This document shows, one piece after another, positions 52,967 to 61,891 of a stretch of DNA of 64,000 bases. Position 1 is the first letter of the stretch. Each line of letters begins with the position of its first letter. The notes under the pieces were generated by a model. The model saw only the letters and a list, made by a program, of their open reading frames with translations, did no database searches and was not told where the DNA came from. The DNA comes from Microbacterium enclense (GTDB lineage Bacteria; Actinomycetota; Actinomycetes; Actinomycetales; Microbacteriaceae): the NCBI RefSeq assembly GCF_004022425.1, contig NZ_RBZY01000008.1, forward strand, positions 1 to 64,000, given 5' to 3'. A program made the translations under genes and the position numbers.

Positions 52967-54541
52967 GTGACGTCTGACCTGAAGGTCGGCGCGACATCGA
53001 CGTCGCAGAGCACCGTCGTCGCCATCGACGATGCCCCGACGACGATGGAACCGAGCCGCGGATCTTTTCTGGATCGCGCTCCCCGTTCGGCCACCTCAAC
53101 GCGCGATCGCTGGCGCCAGCGGTATCGCCGGAACCTCATCCTCACCGACCTGGCCGCCCTGATCTGGGTCGTCTACGGCACACAGCTGGCGTGGTTCGGC
53201 ACCGGTAACGCCGCGGTGGCGGCCAGCCGCGACAGTCGGATCACCGACCTCTCCTACTGGGTCTTCTCGGCGGTGCTCGTCGTCGCGTGGATGTGGGCCC
53301 TGTCGTTCATCGACTCCCGCAGCGACCGCGTGCTGGGCACGGGCTCGCAGGAGTACATCCGGGTCATCGACTCCAGCTTCCGACTGTTCGGAACCATCGC
53401 GATCATCGCCTTCCTCACCCAGATCGATGTCGCCCGCGGATACCTGCTGATCAGCTTGCCCGTCGGCATCCTGGTCCTGATCTTCACGCGGTGGCTCTGG
53501 CGGCAGTGGCTGGTCGTGCAGCGCTCGCGGGGCAAATACTCCGCCAACGTCCTCCTCGTCGGGTCGCTCCCCTCCGTCACCCAAGTGGCTCGGGAGTTCG
53601 CCCGCAACCCCAACGCCGGGTACCGCGTCGTCGGGGCGTGCGTGCCGAGCGGCAAAGTCGCCGACACGATCCCGGGCACGGACATCCCCGTGATGGGGCA
53701 CGTGGGAGACATCTCCCGCGCGCTGCAGGTCACGGGTGCCGACACCGTCGCGGTCACCAGCGCCGACGAGCTGCCGGCGGACAAGGTGAAGCAGATCTCG
53801 TGGAGCCTGGAAGCCGGTCGACAGCACCTCGTGCTGGCCCCGAGCATCATCGACATCGCCGGTCCGCGCCTGCACACCCGGCCGGTCGCCGGTCTCCCGC
53901 TCATCCACGTCGAGACGCCGAGGTTCTCCCGCGGGCAGGTCTTCCTGAAGCGCACGGTCGATCTCGTGGCGAGCATCGCCGGAGTGATCGTGCTGAGCCC
54001 CTTGCTGCTGTTCCTCGCCATGGCCGTTCGACTCTCGAGCGAGGGTCCTGTCTTCTTCCGCCAGAAGCGCGTCGGATTCCGCGGGCGCGAGTTCACCATG
54101 ATCAAGTTCCGCTCCATGGTGGTCAACGCCGAGGACCTGCTCGAGCAACTCGCCAAGCAGGAGCGGGATGCCGGTAACGAAGTCCTCTTCAAGATGAAGA
54201 ACGACCCGCGCGTCACCCCCATCGGGCGCATCATGCGCAAGTTCAGCCTCGACGAGCTTCCCCAGCTGTTCAACGTCATCGGCGGATCGATGTCACTGGT
54301 CGGGCCGCGGCCGCCGCTGCCGTCGGAGGTCGCCCTCTACGCTGACCATGTGCACCGTCGATTCCTCGCCAAGCCCGGCATCACGGGCCTGTGGCAGGTG
54401 AGCGGACGTTCCTCCCTGTCCTGGGAGGAGTCCGTGCGACTCGACCTGTCGTACGTGGAGAACTGGACGCTCGTCGGCGACTTCGTGATCCTGGGCAAGA
54501 CCGCTCGCGCCGCCCTGGCGCCGGGCGAGACGGCCGCGTGA
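52967..54541 (+). CDS. exopolysaccharide polyprenyl glycosylphosphotransferase
   Basis: 524 residues. Four to five N-terminal membrane helices, a CoA-binding-like central domain (ANVLLVGSLPSVTQVAREF), then a bacterial sugar-transferase domain: FLKRTVDLVASIAGVIVLSPLLLFLAMAVRLSSEGPVFFRQKRVGFRGREFTMIKFRSM and the end GPRPPLPSEV, with WQVSGRSSLSWEE. Attaches the first phosphosugar to undecaprenyl phosphate. Start set at GTG after AAAGGGG. Followed by UDP-glucose dehydrogenase, suggesting the start of a polysaccharide cluster. Confidence 0.93.
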   Translation: MTSDLKVGATSTSQSTVVAIDDAPTTMEPSRGSFLDRAPRSATSTRDRWRQRYRRNLILTDLAALIWVVYGTQLAWFGTGNAAVAASRDSRITDLSYWVFSAVLVVAWMWALSFIDSRSDRVLGTGSQEYIRVIDSSFRLFGTIAIIAFLTQIDVARGYLLISLPVGILVLIFTRWLWRQWLVVQRSRGKYSANVLLVGSLPSVTQVAREFARNPNAGYRVVGACVPSGKVADTIPGTDIPVMGHVGDISRALQVTGADTVAVTSADELPADKVKQISWSLEAGRQHLVLAPSIIDIAGPRLHTRPVAGLPLIHVETPRFSRGQVFLKRTVDLVASIAGVIVLSPLLLFLAMAVRLSSEGPVFFRQKRVGFRGREFTMIKFRSMVVNAEDLLEQLAKQERDAGNEVLFKMKNDPRVTPIGRIMRKFSLDELPQLFNVIGGSMSLVGPRPPLPSEVALYADHVHRRFLAKPGITGLWQVSGRSSLSWEESVRLDLSYVENWTLVGDFVILGKTARAALAPGETAA

Positions 54542-54614
54542 ACTCCCCGCGCTCCCGCGCGGGTCGACGGCGCGACACTCGCGTGCCGTCTCGCTATGAA
54601 GCTGGAGGAGACCC

Positions 54615-55940
54615 GTGCGTCTTTCTGTGATTGGTTGCGGATACCTGGGAGCCGTCCATGCGGCGGCGATGGCCTCGATCGGACACGAAGTCGTCGGCAT
54701 CGACGTAGACGAGCGGAAGGTGGCCTCCCTGTCGAAGGGCGAAGCACCCTTCTTCGAGCCCGGCCTCCAGGAGATCCTCACCGAGGGCATCGCCTCCGGC
54801 CGTCTGTCCTTCACGACCGACATGTCCGCAGCACAGGGCGCGAAGGTCCACTTCATCGGCGTCGGAACCCCGCAGCAGCCGGGCGGATACGCCGCCGACC
54901 TCACCTACGTCCACGCGGCCGTCGACGGCCTCCTCCCCTACCTCTCCGAGGGTGACATCGTCGCGGGCAAGTCGACCGTGCCGGTCGGCACCGCCGAGTC
55001 GCTCGCACCCCGGGTGTTCGATCGCGGTGCCACCCTCGTCTGGAACCCCGAGTTCCTGCGCGAGGGCTGGGCGGTTCAGGACACCATCGACCCGGACCGC
55101 CTCGTCGCCGGCGTTCCGAGCGCCGACGGCGGCCCGACCGAGGAGGGCGCGCGCACCGCCGACGTGCTGCGCGAGGTCTACCACCCGTCGATCGCCAAGG
55201 GCACTCCCTTCATCGTCACCGACTACGCCACCGCCGAACTGGTGAAGGTGTCGGCGAACGCGTTCCTCGCGACCAAGATCAGCTTCATCAACGCCATGGC
55301 CGAGATCGCCGAGGTCACCGGGGCGGACGTGACGACCCTGGCCGACGCGATCGGGCACGACGCCCGCATCGGCCGCCGTTTCCTCGGCGCCGGCATCGGC
55401 TTCGGTGGCGGCTGCCTCCCGAAGGACATCCGCGCCTTCTCGGCGCGCGCCGAGGAACTCGGCCGCGGCGAGTCGGTGGCGTTCCTGCGCGAGATCGATG
55501 CGATCAACCTCCGTCGCCGCGACCGCGCGGTCGACCTCACCGTCCAGGCGCTGGGCGGGTCGGTCTTCGAGAAGAAGGTGACCGTCCTCGGTGCCGCGTT
55601 CAAGCCGCACAGCGACGACATCCGCGATTCCCCCGCGCTCGACGTGGCCGTGCGCCTGCACGGCCTCGGCGCGGACGTCACGCTCACCGACCCCGCCGCG
55701 ATCGAGAACGCCCGTCGCATCCACCCCCAGCTGACCTACGTCGAAGATCGGGATGAGGCACTTCGCGATGCCGACGCCGTGATCGTCGTGACGGAATGGG
55801 ACGAGTACCGCCGCGAACTCGACCCGGCGCACGCCGCCGCACTGACCGCCGGCCACATCGTCGTCGACGGACGCAACTGCCTGGATGCCGCCGCCTGGCG
55901 CGCCGCCGGCTGGACCTACTACGGCATGGGTCGCCCCTGA
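54615..55940 (+). CDS. ugd: UDP-glucose 6-dehydrogenase
   Basis: 441 residues. N-terminal NAD-binding LSVIGCGYLGAVHAAAMASIGHEVVGID, catalytic C267 in GGGCLPKD, and ANAFLATKISFINAMAEIAE with the conserved Lys. VVDGRNCLD in the C-terminal domain matches. Oxidises UDP-glucose to UDP-glucuronate for polysaccharides. GTG start five to six bases after GGAGGAG. 73 bases after the sugar transferase. Confidence 0.95.
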   Translation: MRLSVIGCGYLGAVHAAAMASIGHEVVGIDVDERKVASLSKGEAPFFEPGLQEILTEGIASGRLSFTTDMSAAQGAKVHFIGVGTPQQPGGYAADLTYVHAAVDGLLPYLSEGDIVAGKSTVPVGTAESLAPRVFDRGATLVWNPEFLREGWAVQDTIDPDRLVAGVPSADGGPTEEGARTADVLREVYHPSIAKGTPFIVTDYATAELVKVSANAFLATKISFINAMAEIAEVTGADVTTLADAIGHDARIGRRFLGAGIGFGGGCLPKDIRAFSARAEELGRGESVAFLREIDAINLRRRDRAVDLTVQALGGSVFEKKVTVLGAAFKPHSDDIRDSPALDVAVRLHGLGADVTLTDPAAIENARRIHPQLTYVEDRDEALRDADAVIVVTEWDEYRRELDPAHAAALTAGHIVVDGRNCLDAAAWRAAGWTYYGMGRP

Positions 55941-55961
55941 CCCGACCCCCACACGAACGCC

Positions 55962-55998
55962 CCGTCGGGCCCGCGGCATCTTGTCGCGGGCCCGACGG
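55962..55998 (+). terminator. terminator of ugd
   Basis: Perfect 14-bp stem CCGTCGGGCCCGCG/CGCGGGCCCGACGG with a 9-base loop, followed by CTTTCC. It begins 21 bases after the ugd stop. Confidence 0.9.
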
Positions 55999-56083
55999 CT
56001 TTCCGCAGTCACCGGTGGGCGGTGGGATCTGCGTCGTCGCGGGGGCGCCGGTTATGCGCACCGTCGTTTACTACGAAACGTCT

Positions 56084-56140
56084 GATTAACCGCTTGACCA
56101 CCTGTGTGAAGTCTTGCTAGGTTCTGCGTAACCGATTAAC
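56084..56140 (+). promoter_or_regulatory. promoter and LacI-type operators of the fructan operon
   Basis: A classical -35 TTGACC (56094-56099) and -10 TAGGTT (56118-56123), 18 bases apart. TAACCGATTA (56129-56138) has the central CG and near-palindromic form of a LacI-family operator at the start site; ATTAACCG recurs at 56085-56092 just before the -35. The regulator at 60902 is the natural candidate to bind. Confidence 0.7.
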
Positions 56141-56185
56141 CAGCCCCGGTCGTCGGCGACATCGTCTCGATGAGGAGTCATCCGC

Positions 56186-57652
56186 ATGGACCAGCGAGGG
56201 TTCTTCCGACCGCCGAACGCGTGGGTTGGCGACGTCATCCCTTGGGAGGAGGACGGCCGGTTCCACCTGTTCTACCTGCACGAATCGCGGCAGGTCCCCA
56301 GGATCGGGATGCCGTGGCACCGCGTCGTCACCGACGATCTCGTCACCTTCGTCGAGACCGGTCCCGCGCTCGCCTCCGGAGGGCCGGATGCCGCGGACTT
56401 CAACGTCTACACCGGCAGCGTCGTCGTGGACGGCGGCATCCACCACGTTTTCTACACCGGGCAGAACCCCGAACGGATCGGCGCGGACGGCCTACCGCTC
56501 CAGGTCGTCCTGCACGCCACCAGCGACGACGGGATGCGCACGTGGGTCCGCCACCCCGATGACACCTTCGGCGCGACCCCGGGCTACGAGACCGCCGACT
56601 GGCGCGATCCCTTCGTCTTCCGCGACGACGAGGCCGGCCTGTGGCGCATGCTGGTCACGGCGCGTCACACCGGCGGCCCCGAGCGGCGACGCGGGGTGAT
56701 CGCGCAGTGCGTCTCCCACGACCTTCGCACGTGGGAGGCCGCCGAGCCCTTCTGGGACCCGCGCCGCTACATCGCCCACGAATGCCCCGAGGTCTTCGAG
56801 TGGAACGGGTGGTGGTATCTCGTGTACTCCGAGTTCAGCGAGTCCTTCACCACGCGCTATCGCGTCTCGCGCAGCCTCCACGGCCCGTGGCGGGTGCCCG
56901 AGAACGACACGATCGACGGACGGGCCTACTACGCCGCGAAATCCGCCGCCCGCGACGGTCGCCGGTTCTTCTTCGGATGGATCTCCTCCCGCGAAGGAGG
57001 CCGCGACGACGGCGCGTGGCAGTGGGCCGGGACGCTCTCGGTTCTTGAAGCAGAGCAGAACGCCGACGGCTCGCTGCGCTTCCATCCGCCGCTGGAGTTC
57101 TCCGCCAGCTTCGGCGAGCGCCTCGGCTCGTCGGCATCCGGAACGGTCCTGTCGGCCCCCGACGGGTACGCCGACCTCGTCCTCCCAACCGACCTCCCCG
57201 CCGCGTTCCGCGTGGACGCCGTCTTCGACATCGCCCCCGGGACGACGGAATGCGGCCTCCTGCTCCGGGCGAGCGCGGACGGCGACGAGGCCTACGTCCT
57301 GCGCCTCGAGCCGCGACGGAACCGTCTGGTGTTCGACCGCTGGCCCCGCCGCCGGACGGGCGGCGAGCAGTGGCAGATCTCGGGGGACGCCCCCCACGTG
57401 ATCGAGCTCGAGCGCCCGGTGACGCTCGATCCGGGCCCGCACCGGCTCGAGGTCGTCGTCGACGGCGACCTGTGCGTCGCCACCGTCGACGGTTCGGTGA
57501 CCCTCAGCACGCGCCTCTACGACCGGACCGACGGTCGCGTCGGCGCCTTCGTCGGCGAGGGCTCCGCGACGGTGCTCTCGCTGGAGATCACCGGCCCCTC
57601 CACCACCGCCGTCCCGGCCGCGTCGCTCGACGACGCCCTCGTCTCGTCCTGA
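56186..57652 (+). CDS. GH32-family glycoside hydrolase, cytoplasmic
   Basis: 488 residues. Five-blade propeller followed by a C-terminal beta-sandwich (about 335-480). The GH32 nucleophile is probably D16 in VGDVIPWEEDGRFHLFYLH, replacing the usual NDPNG; RDP at 140-142 (DWRDPFVF) and the acid/base E199 in ECPEVFEW are present. Cleaves fructosides in this family; specificity unresolved. No signal peptide. ATG eight bases after GAGGAG. First gene of the fructan locus, with its own promoter and LacI-type sites. Confidence 0.85.
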   Translation: MDQRGFFRPPNAWVGDVIPWEEDGRFHLFYLHESRQVPRIGMPWHRVVTDDLVTFVETGPALASGGPDAADFNVYTGSVVVDGGIHHVFYTGQNPERIGADGLPLQVVLHATSDDGMRTWVRHPDDTFGATPGYETADWRDPFVFRDDEAGLWRMLVTARHTGGPERRRGVIAQCVSHDLRTWEAAEPFWDPRRYIAHECPEVFEWNGWWYLVYSEFSESFTTRYRVSRSLHGPWRVPENDTIDGRAYYAAKSAARDGRRFFFGWISSREGGRDDGAWQWAGTLSVLEAEQNADGSLRFHPPLEFSASFGERLGSSASGTVLSAPDGYADLVLPTDLPAAFRVDAVFDIAPGTTECGLLLRASADGDEAYVLRLEPRRNRLVFDRWPRRRTGGEQWQISGDAPHVIELERPVTLDPGPHRLEVVVDGDLCVATVDGSVTLSTRLYDRTDGRVGAFVGEGSATVLSLEITGPSTTAVPAASLDDALVSS

Positions 57653-57701
57653 CCCGCACCACCTCACCCCTACCCGCACCACGACATCAATGGAGATTCA
57701 C

Positions 57702-59039
57702 ATGGTCCACCTCACCCGAGCGGCATCCTGGCTCGCGCTGACCGCCGCCACCGCGCTCGCCCTGTCCGGGTGCGGCGCCACCGGCTCCGCCGGCGACCCG
57801 ACCGACGTCAACCCGGACGGGGAGATCACGCCACGCGAGATCTCCTGGCTGCTGTCGCGTCCGGCCGACGGCGGCGTGATCACGGCGATGCAGAAGATCG
57901 CCGACGAGTACGCCGCCGACCACCCCGGCTTCTCGCTGAACCTCATCACGACACCCGATCGCCCCAGCTACATCCAGAAGTACGAGACCCTGGCCGCCGC
58001 CAACAAGCTGCCCGAGCTCTTCGACACGGATGCCACCCCCTTCGCGCAGAAGCTCGCAGAGCAGGGCCGCATGGTCGACGTGGATCTGCTGCTGAAGGAC
58101 CTCGGACTGTCCGACCAGTACCGCGACGCCGCCCTGAACTACCAGCGCTTCGACGACGACTCGCTCTACATGGTGCCGTTCGAGTTCCAGCTGGAGTTCT
58201 TCTGGTACAACAAGGACCTGCTCGCGCAGGCCGGAGTCGCGGTTCCCGCGACTCTCGACGACTTCGCGCCGATGTGCGCGGCGCTGCGCACCAAGGGCAT
58301 CACGCCGATCGCCCTCGACGGCGCCGACGGCTGGCCGCTCGAGCGGTACATGGCCTACTACCCCTTCCGGCAGGCGGGCCCCGAGTACGTACAGAAGCTG
58401 AAGACCGGCAAGGCGAAGTTCTCCGACGCTCCCGGACGCGCCGCCGCCGACTGGCTGTACGGGCTCGGGCAGGCCGGCTGCTTCCAGGAGGGCTTCTCGG
58501 CCACGGGATACGCCGACGCGCAGGCGCAGTTCACCTCCGGCAAGGCCGCGGTGTACAACATCGGCACGTGGGAGCTGGCGAACCTCGCCACCGACAAGCT
58601 CGACGCGGGCGTGCGCGACAGCGTCGACTACTTCACGCTGCCGACGATCCCCGGCGCCGTGACCGCAGATAACGAGTACGTGACCCCGTCCGGCATCGGC
58701 ATGGCCGTCAACTCCGCCACGTACGACCCGCTCGTGCGCGACTTCCTGCGCTTCGCCCTCGAGCGCTATCCCGCCGAGGTCGCCGCCTCGGGCGCCCTCT
58801 CGCCGACCACGGGCGTGGAGACGACGATCCCGGCGAACGCGACCCCGCTGTACACGCGGGCGATCGAGCAGGCCGGCGACGTGGGCACGAAGATCGCGAT
58901 GCCGTGGGACACCCAGCTCGACCCCGCGACGAACACCCGGCTCCAGCAGGAGCTGACGCTGCTCGTGCAGGGCGACATCACACCCGACGAGTTCGTCGGC
59001 ACGATGGACGCGGCCCTGACGGAGAACGTCGGTGGCTGA
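57702..59039 (+). CDS. sugar ABC transporter substrate-binding lipoprotein
   Basis: 445 residues. Signal peptide with lipobox LSGC (C24), then a family 1 extracellular solute-binding fold: YIQKYETLAAANKLPELFDTDATPF, FEFQLEFFWYNKDLLAQAGV and SGKAAVYNIGTWEL. Likely binds fructo-oligosaccharides by context. The ATG at 57702 is preferred over 57690, being six bases after GGAG. 49 bases downstream of the first GH32 gene and overlapping the permease by eight bases. Confidence 0.92.
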   Translation: MVHLTRAASWLALTAATALALSGCGATGSAGDPTDVNPDGEITPREISWLLSRPADGGVITAMQKIADEYAADHPGFSLNLITTPDRPSYIQKYETLAAANKLPELFDTDATPFAQKLAEQGRMVDVDLLLKDLGLSDQYRDAALNYQRFDDDSLYMVPFEFQLEFFWYNKDLLAQAGVAVPATLDDFAPMCAALRTKGITPIALDGADGWPLERYMAYYPFRQAGPEYVQKLKTGKAKFSDAPGRAAADWLYGLGQAGCFQEGFSATGYADAQAQFTSGKAAVYNIGTWELANLATDKLDAGVRDSVDYFTLPTIPGAVTADNEYVTPSGIGMAVNSATYDPLVRDFLRFALERYPAEVAASGALSPTTGVETTIPANATPLYTRAIEQAGDVGTKIAMPWDTQLDPATNTRLQQELTLLVQGDITPDEFVGTMDAALTENVGG

Positions 59040-59994
59040 CACCCTCGCACCGAGCCGGCCCCGGGTCACCGGGGCCGGCTCCCCCGCCCGGCGTCGCGTG
59101 CCGATGCGCACGTCGATGCTCCCTCGACGATCGGGTCTTGCCGTCGCCGTGTTCCTGGTGCCCCCGCTGCTGCTGTATGGCGCCGCGGTCCTGCTCCCCA
59201 TCGTGCAGTCGCTCGTCCTCAGCCTGTTCTCGTGGGACGGCATCACCGACCTCGCCTTCGTGGGCCTGGACAACTACGTGAAGATGTTCACGCGCGACGA
59301 CGTGTTCTGGACGGCTTTCGGCAACGCGCTCGGCTATCTCGCCATCTGCCTGGTCCTCCAGCTCGGGGGTGCCCTGGCTGTGGCGGGTCTCCTCACCGCC
59401 CTCCCCCGGGCACGGGAACTGGTCAAGACGCTGTACCTGCTGCCGGCGGTCATCTCCACGGTGGCGATCGCGTTCCTCTTCGTCCGCATCTACTCGCTCG
59501 AGCCCGTGGGTCTGCTCAACCAGCTGCTCGCGTGGGTGGGACTCGACGGTCTCCAGACGGCCTGGCTCTCCAACGTGCAGACGGTGCTGGCGGCGGTATC
59601 CATCCCCGAGGGATGGCGTTTCACCGGTCTCTACATGCTCATCATCTACGCGGCGCTCATCGCGGTGCCCAAGGAGCTCGAGGAAGCCGCGCGTCTGGAC
59701 GGCGCCTCCTGGTGGCAGACCTTCTGGCGGATCCGCTTCCCCTACATCCGTCCCGTCTGGATCACCACGACCGTGATGGCCACGACCTTCGCGCTCCGCG
59801 GCTTCGACATCCCGTACCTGCTGACCAACGGCGGACCGGGTCAGGCGTCGGAGCTGCTGACCACCTACATGTACAAGACGGCGTTCGTCCACACCGACTA
59901 CGGCTACGCCAGTGCCATCTCGGTCTTCATCGTGGTCGAGTGCCTCGTCGCGGTGGGACTCATCTTCCTGCTGCTGCGTCGAAAGGACGCGTGA
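59032..59994 (+). CDS. sugar ABC transporter permease (MalF type)
   Basis: 320 residues, six membrane helices. PKELEEAARLDGASWWQTFWRIRFPYIRP is the EAA motif that contacts the ATPase. Partner of the next permease. The ATPase is not encoded in this operon, as is common in actinobacteria where a shared MsiK-like ATPase serves several importers. Confidence 0.93.
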   Translation: MADTLAPSRPRVTGAGSPARRRVPMRTSMLPRRSGLAVAVFLVPPLLLYGAAVLLPIVQSLVLSLFSWDGITDLAFVGLDNYVKMFTRDDVFWTAFGNALGYLAICLVLQLGGALAVAGLLTALPRARELVKTLYLLPAVISTVAIAFLFVRIYSLEPVGLLNQLLAWVGLDGLQTAWLSNVQTVLAAVSIPEGWRFTGLYMLIIYAALIAVPKELEEAARLDGASWWQTFWRIRFPYIRPVWITTTVMATTFALRGFDIPYLLTNGGPGQASELLTTYMYKTAFVHTDYGYASAISVFIVVECLVAVGLIFLLLRRKDA

Positions 59995-60905
59995 TGAGCA
60001 CGACTCTCGCCCCGCCCCCCGTGGCATCCGTCCCCTCGTCCGACGCACCGGAGCCCCGCGCTGTGCACCGCTCCCCGCGGGTGCGTGTGCAGCGGACGCT
60101 GCTGACCGTGACCGTGGTCCTCATCGTCGTCGTACAGGTGTACCCGCTGCTGTGGCTCTTCCTCACGAGCTTCCGCACCGCGTCCGACTTCGCCGGAGCA
60201 GACCCCTTCGCACTTCCGTCGGAGTGGACCCTCGACAACTACGCGCGGGCGTTCGCGACGGGGAACCTGGCGCTGAACATCGCCAACAGCTTCATCGTCA
60301 CCCTCGGCGCGAGCCTGCTGATCGTCGTGGCCGGCATGATGGCCGCGTACGCCCTGCAGGTCCTCGGCTTCCGATTCAGCGGGTTCGTGCGCGCACTGTT
60401 CCTGCTCGGCATCATCGTGCCCGTGCAGATCGCGCTCGTGCCGCTGTTCATCGACTACTCGCAGGTCGGGCTGCTCGACACGCACCTCTCGATGATCCTG
60501 CCGCTCGCGGCGTTCTCACTGCCGATGGGCATCTACCTGTTCTCGTCGTTCTACGAGTACATCCCGCGGGAGCTGTACGAAGCCGCTTCGCTGGACGGCG
60601 CGGGCCCCTATCGGATCTTCCTTCAGATCACGGCGCCGCTGTCGGTGAACACGATCATCACGGTCGTCCTGGTCAACAGCATCTTCATCTGGAACGACTT
60701 CATCTTCGCGAACACGTTCGTTCTGTCCGATGGACTCAAGACGATCCCGCTGGGGCTGCAAAACTACATCGGAGCGATGGGCAACACCGACTGGACGGCG
60801 ACGTTCGCCGCGGTGTGCGTCACGGTGACGCCGCTGCTGCTGGTGTTCCTCGTGCTGAACAAGGCGATGATCGCCGGCCTCGAGAGCGGAGCCACCAAAG
60901 GATGA
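59994..60905 (+). CDS. sugar ABC transporter permease (MalG type)
   Basis: 303 residues, six membrane helices. PRELYEAASLDGAGPYRIFLQITAPLS is the EAA motif. The N-terminal 40 residues are a Pro-rich cytoplasmic tail. Start overlaps the stop of the first permease (TGATG). Completes the importer membrane part. Confidence 0.93.
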   Translation: MSTTLAPPPVASVPSSDAPEPRAVHRSPRVRVQRTLLTVTVVLIVVVQVYPLLWLFLTSFRTASDFAGADPFALPSEWTLDNYARAFATGNLALNIANSFIVTLGASLLIVVAGMMAAYALQVLGFRFSGFVRALFLLGIIVPVQIALVPLFIDYSQVGLLDTHLSMILPLAAFSLPMGIYLFSSFYEYIPRELYEAASLDGAGPYRIFLQITAPLSVNTIITVVLVNSIFIWNDFIFANTFVLSDGLKTIPLGLQNYIGAMGNTDWTATFAAVCVTVTPLLLVFLVLNKAMIAGLESGATKG

Positions 60906-61891
60906 GCACGACGATGCGCGACGTGGCGCGGGCGGCCGGGGTGTCGGTGGCAACCGTGTCGCACGTCGTGAACGATAAGCCGGGCGCGCGGATCGGCGAG
61001 GACGCCCGACGCCGCGTCCACGAGGCGATCGAGGCGCTCGGCTACCGGCCGAACGCCCTGGCCAAGACCCTGTCCGAGGGTAATTCGCGCTTCATCGGCC
61101 TGGTGGCGGATGCCATCGCCACCACCCCCTTCGCCGGACAGATCATCCACGGGGCCCAGGACGAGGCGTGGCGTCACGGCTTCGTCCTGCTCGTGACCAA
61201 CACCGAGGGCAACGCCGCCGCCGAGAACGACGCGATCGCGATGATGCTCGAGCACCAGGTGCGAGGCATCCTGTACTCCACCTGGTACCACCGCGAGATC
61301 GACGTTCCGCCGCCGCTCCAGCACACCGAGACGGTCCTGGTGAACTGCTTCTCCGCCGACGACGCGTTCCCCGCGGTCGTCCCCGACGAGGTTCAGGGAG
61401 GTCGGACGGCCACCGAAGAACTTCTCTCGGCCGGCCATCGACGGATCGCTTTCGTGAACACCACCTCCCCCTCCCCCGCGAAGGACGGACGCCTCGCGGG
61501 CTACCGTGCCGCTCTGGCGGATGCGGGCGTTGCGAGCGACCCCGCCCTGATCTTCGAGGCGGCTCCCGAGCAGGAGGGCGGGTACGACATCGCAGGAGCC
61601 GTCGTCGCCTCCGGTGCCACGGCGGTGTTCTGCCACAACGACCGCGTCGCGATGGGCCTGTACGACGGCCTCCGCGACCGCGGCCTGCGCATCCCCGACG
61701 ACGTGGCGGTGATGGGCTTCGACAACCAGGACGTCATCGCGGCGCACCTGCGTCCGCCGCTGTCGACGGTCGCGCTGCCGCACTACGAACTGGGCGCCGC
61801 CGGCGTGCGCACGCTCCTGGGACTGGAGGCACCCGCGTCGGGTGCGCGCCAGCTCGTGGCCTGCCCGCCGGTCCTCCGGGAGTCGATGTGA
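60902..61891 (+). CDS. LacI-family transcriptional regulator
   Basis: 329 residues. Helix-turn-helix TMRDVARAAGVSVATVSHVVND with hinge ALAKTLSEGNSR, followed by a periplasmic-binding-like effector domain (FIGLVADAIATTPFAGQI). Inside the fructan operon, so most likely its repressor, binding the CG-centred sites near 56084-56140 and released by a fructose-containing sugar. AAAGG lies directly before the ATG; overlaps the permease by four bases. Confidence 0.93.
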   Translation: MSTTMRDVARAAGVSVATVSHVVNDKPGARIGEDARRRVHEAIEALGYRPNALAKTLSEGNSRFIGLVADAIATTPFAGQIIHGAQDEAWRHGFVLLVTNTEGNAAAENDAIAMMLEHQVRGILYSTWYHREIDVPPPLQHTETVLVNCFSADDAFPAVVPDEVQGGRTATEELLSAGHRRIAFVNTTSPSPAKDGRLAGYRAALADAGVASDPALIFEAAPEQEGGYDIAGAVVASGATAVFCHNDRVAMGLYDGLRDRGLRIPDDVAVMGFDNQDVIAAHLRPPLSTVALPHYELGAAGVRTLLGLEAPASGARQLVACPPVLRESM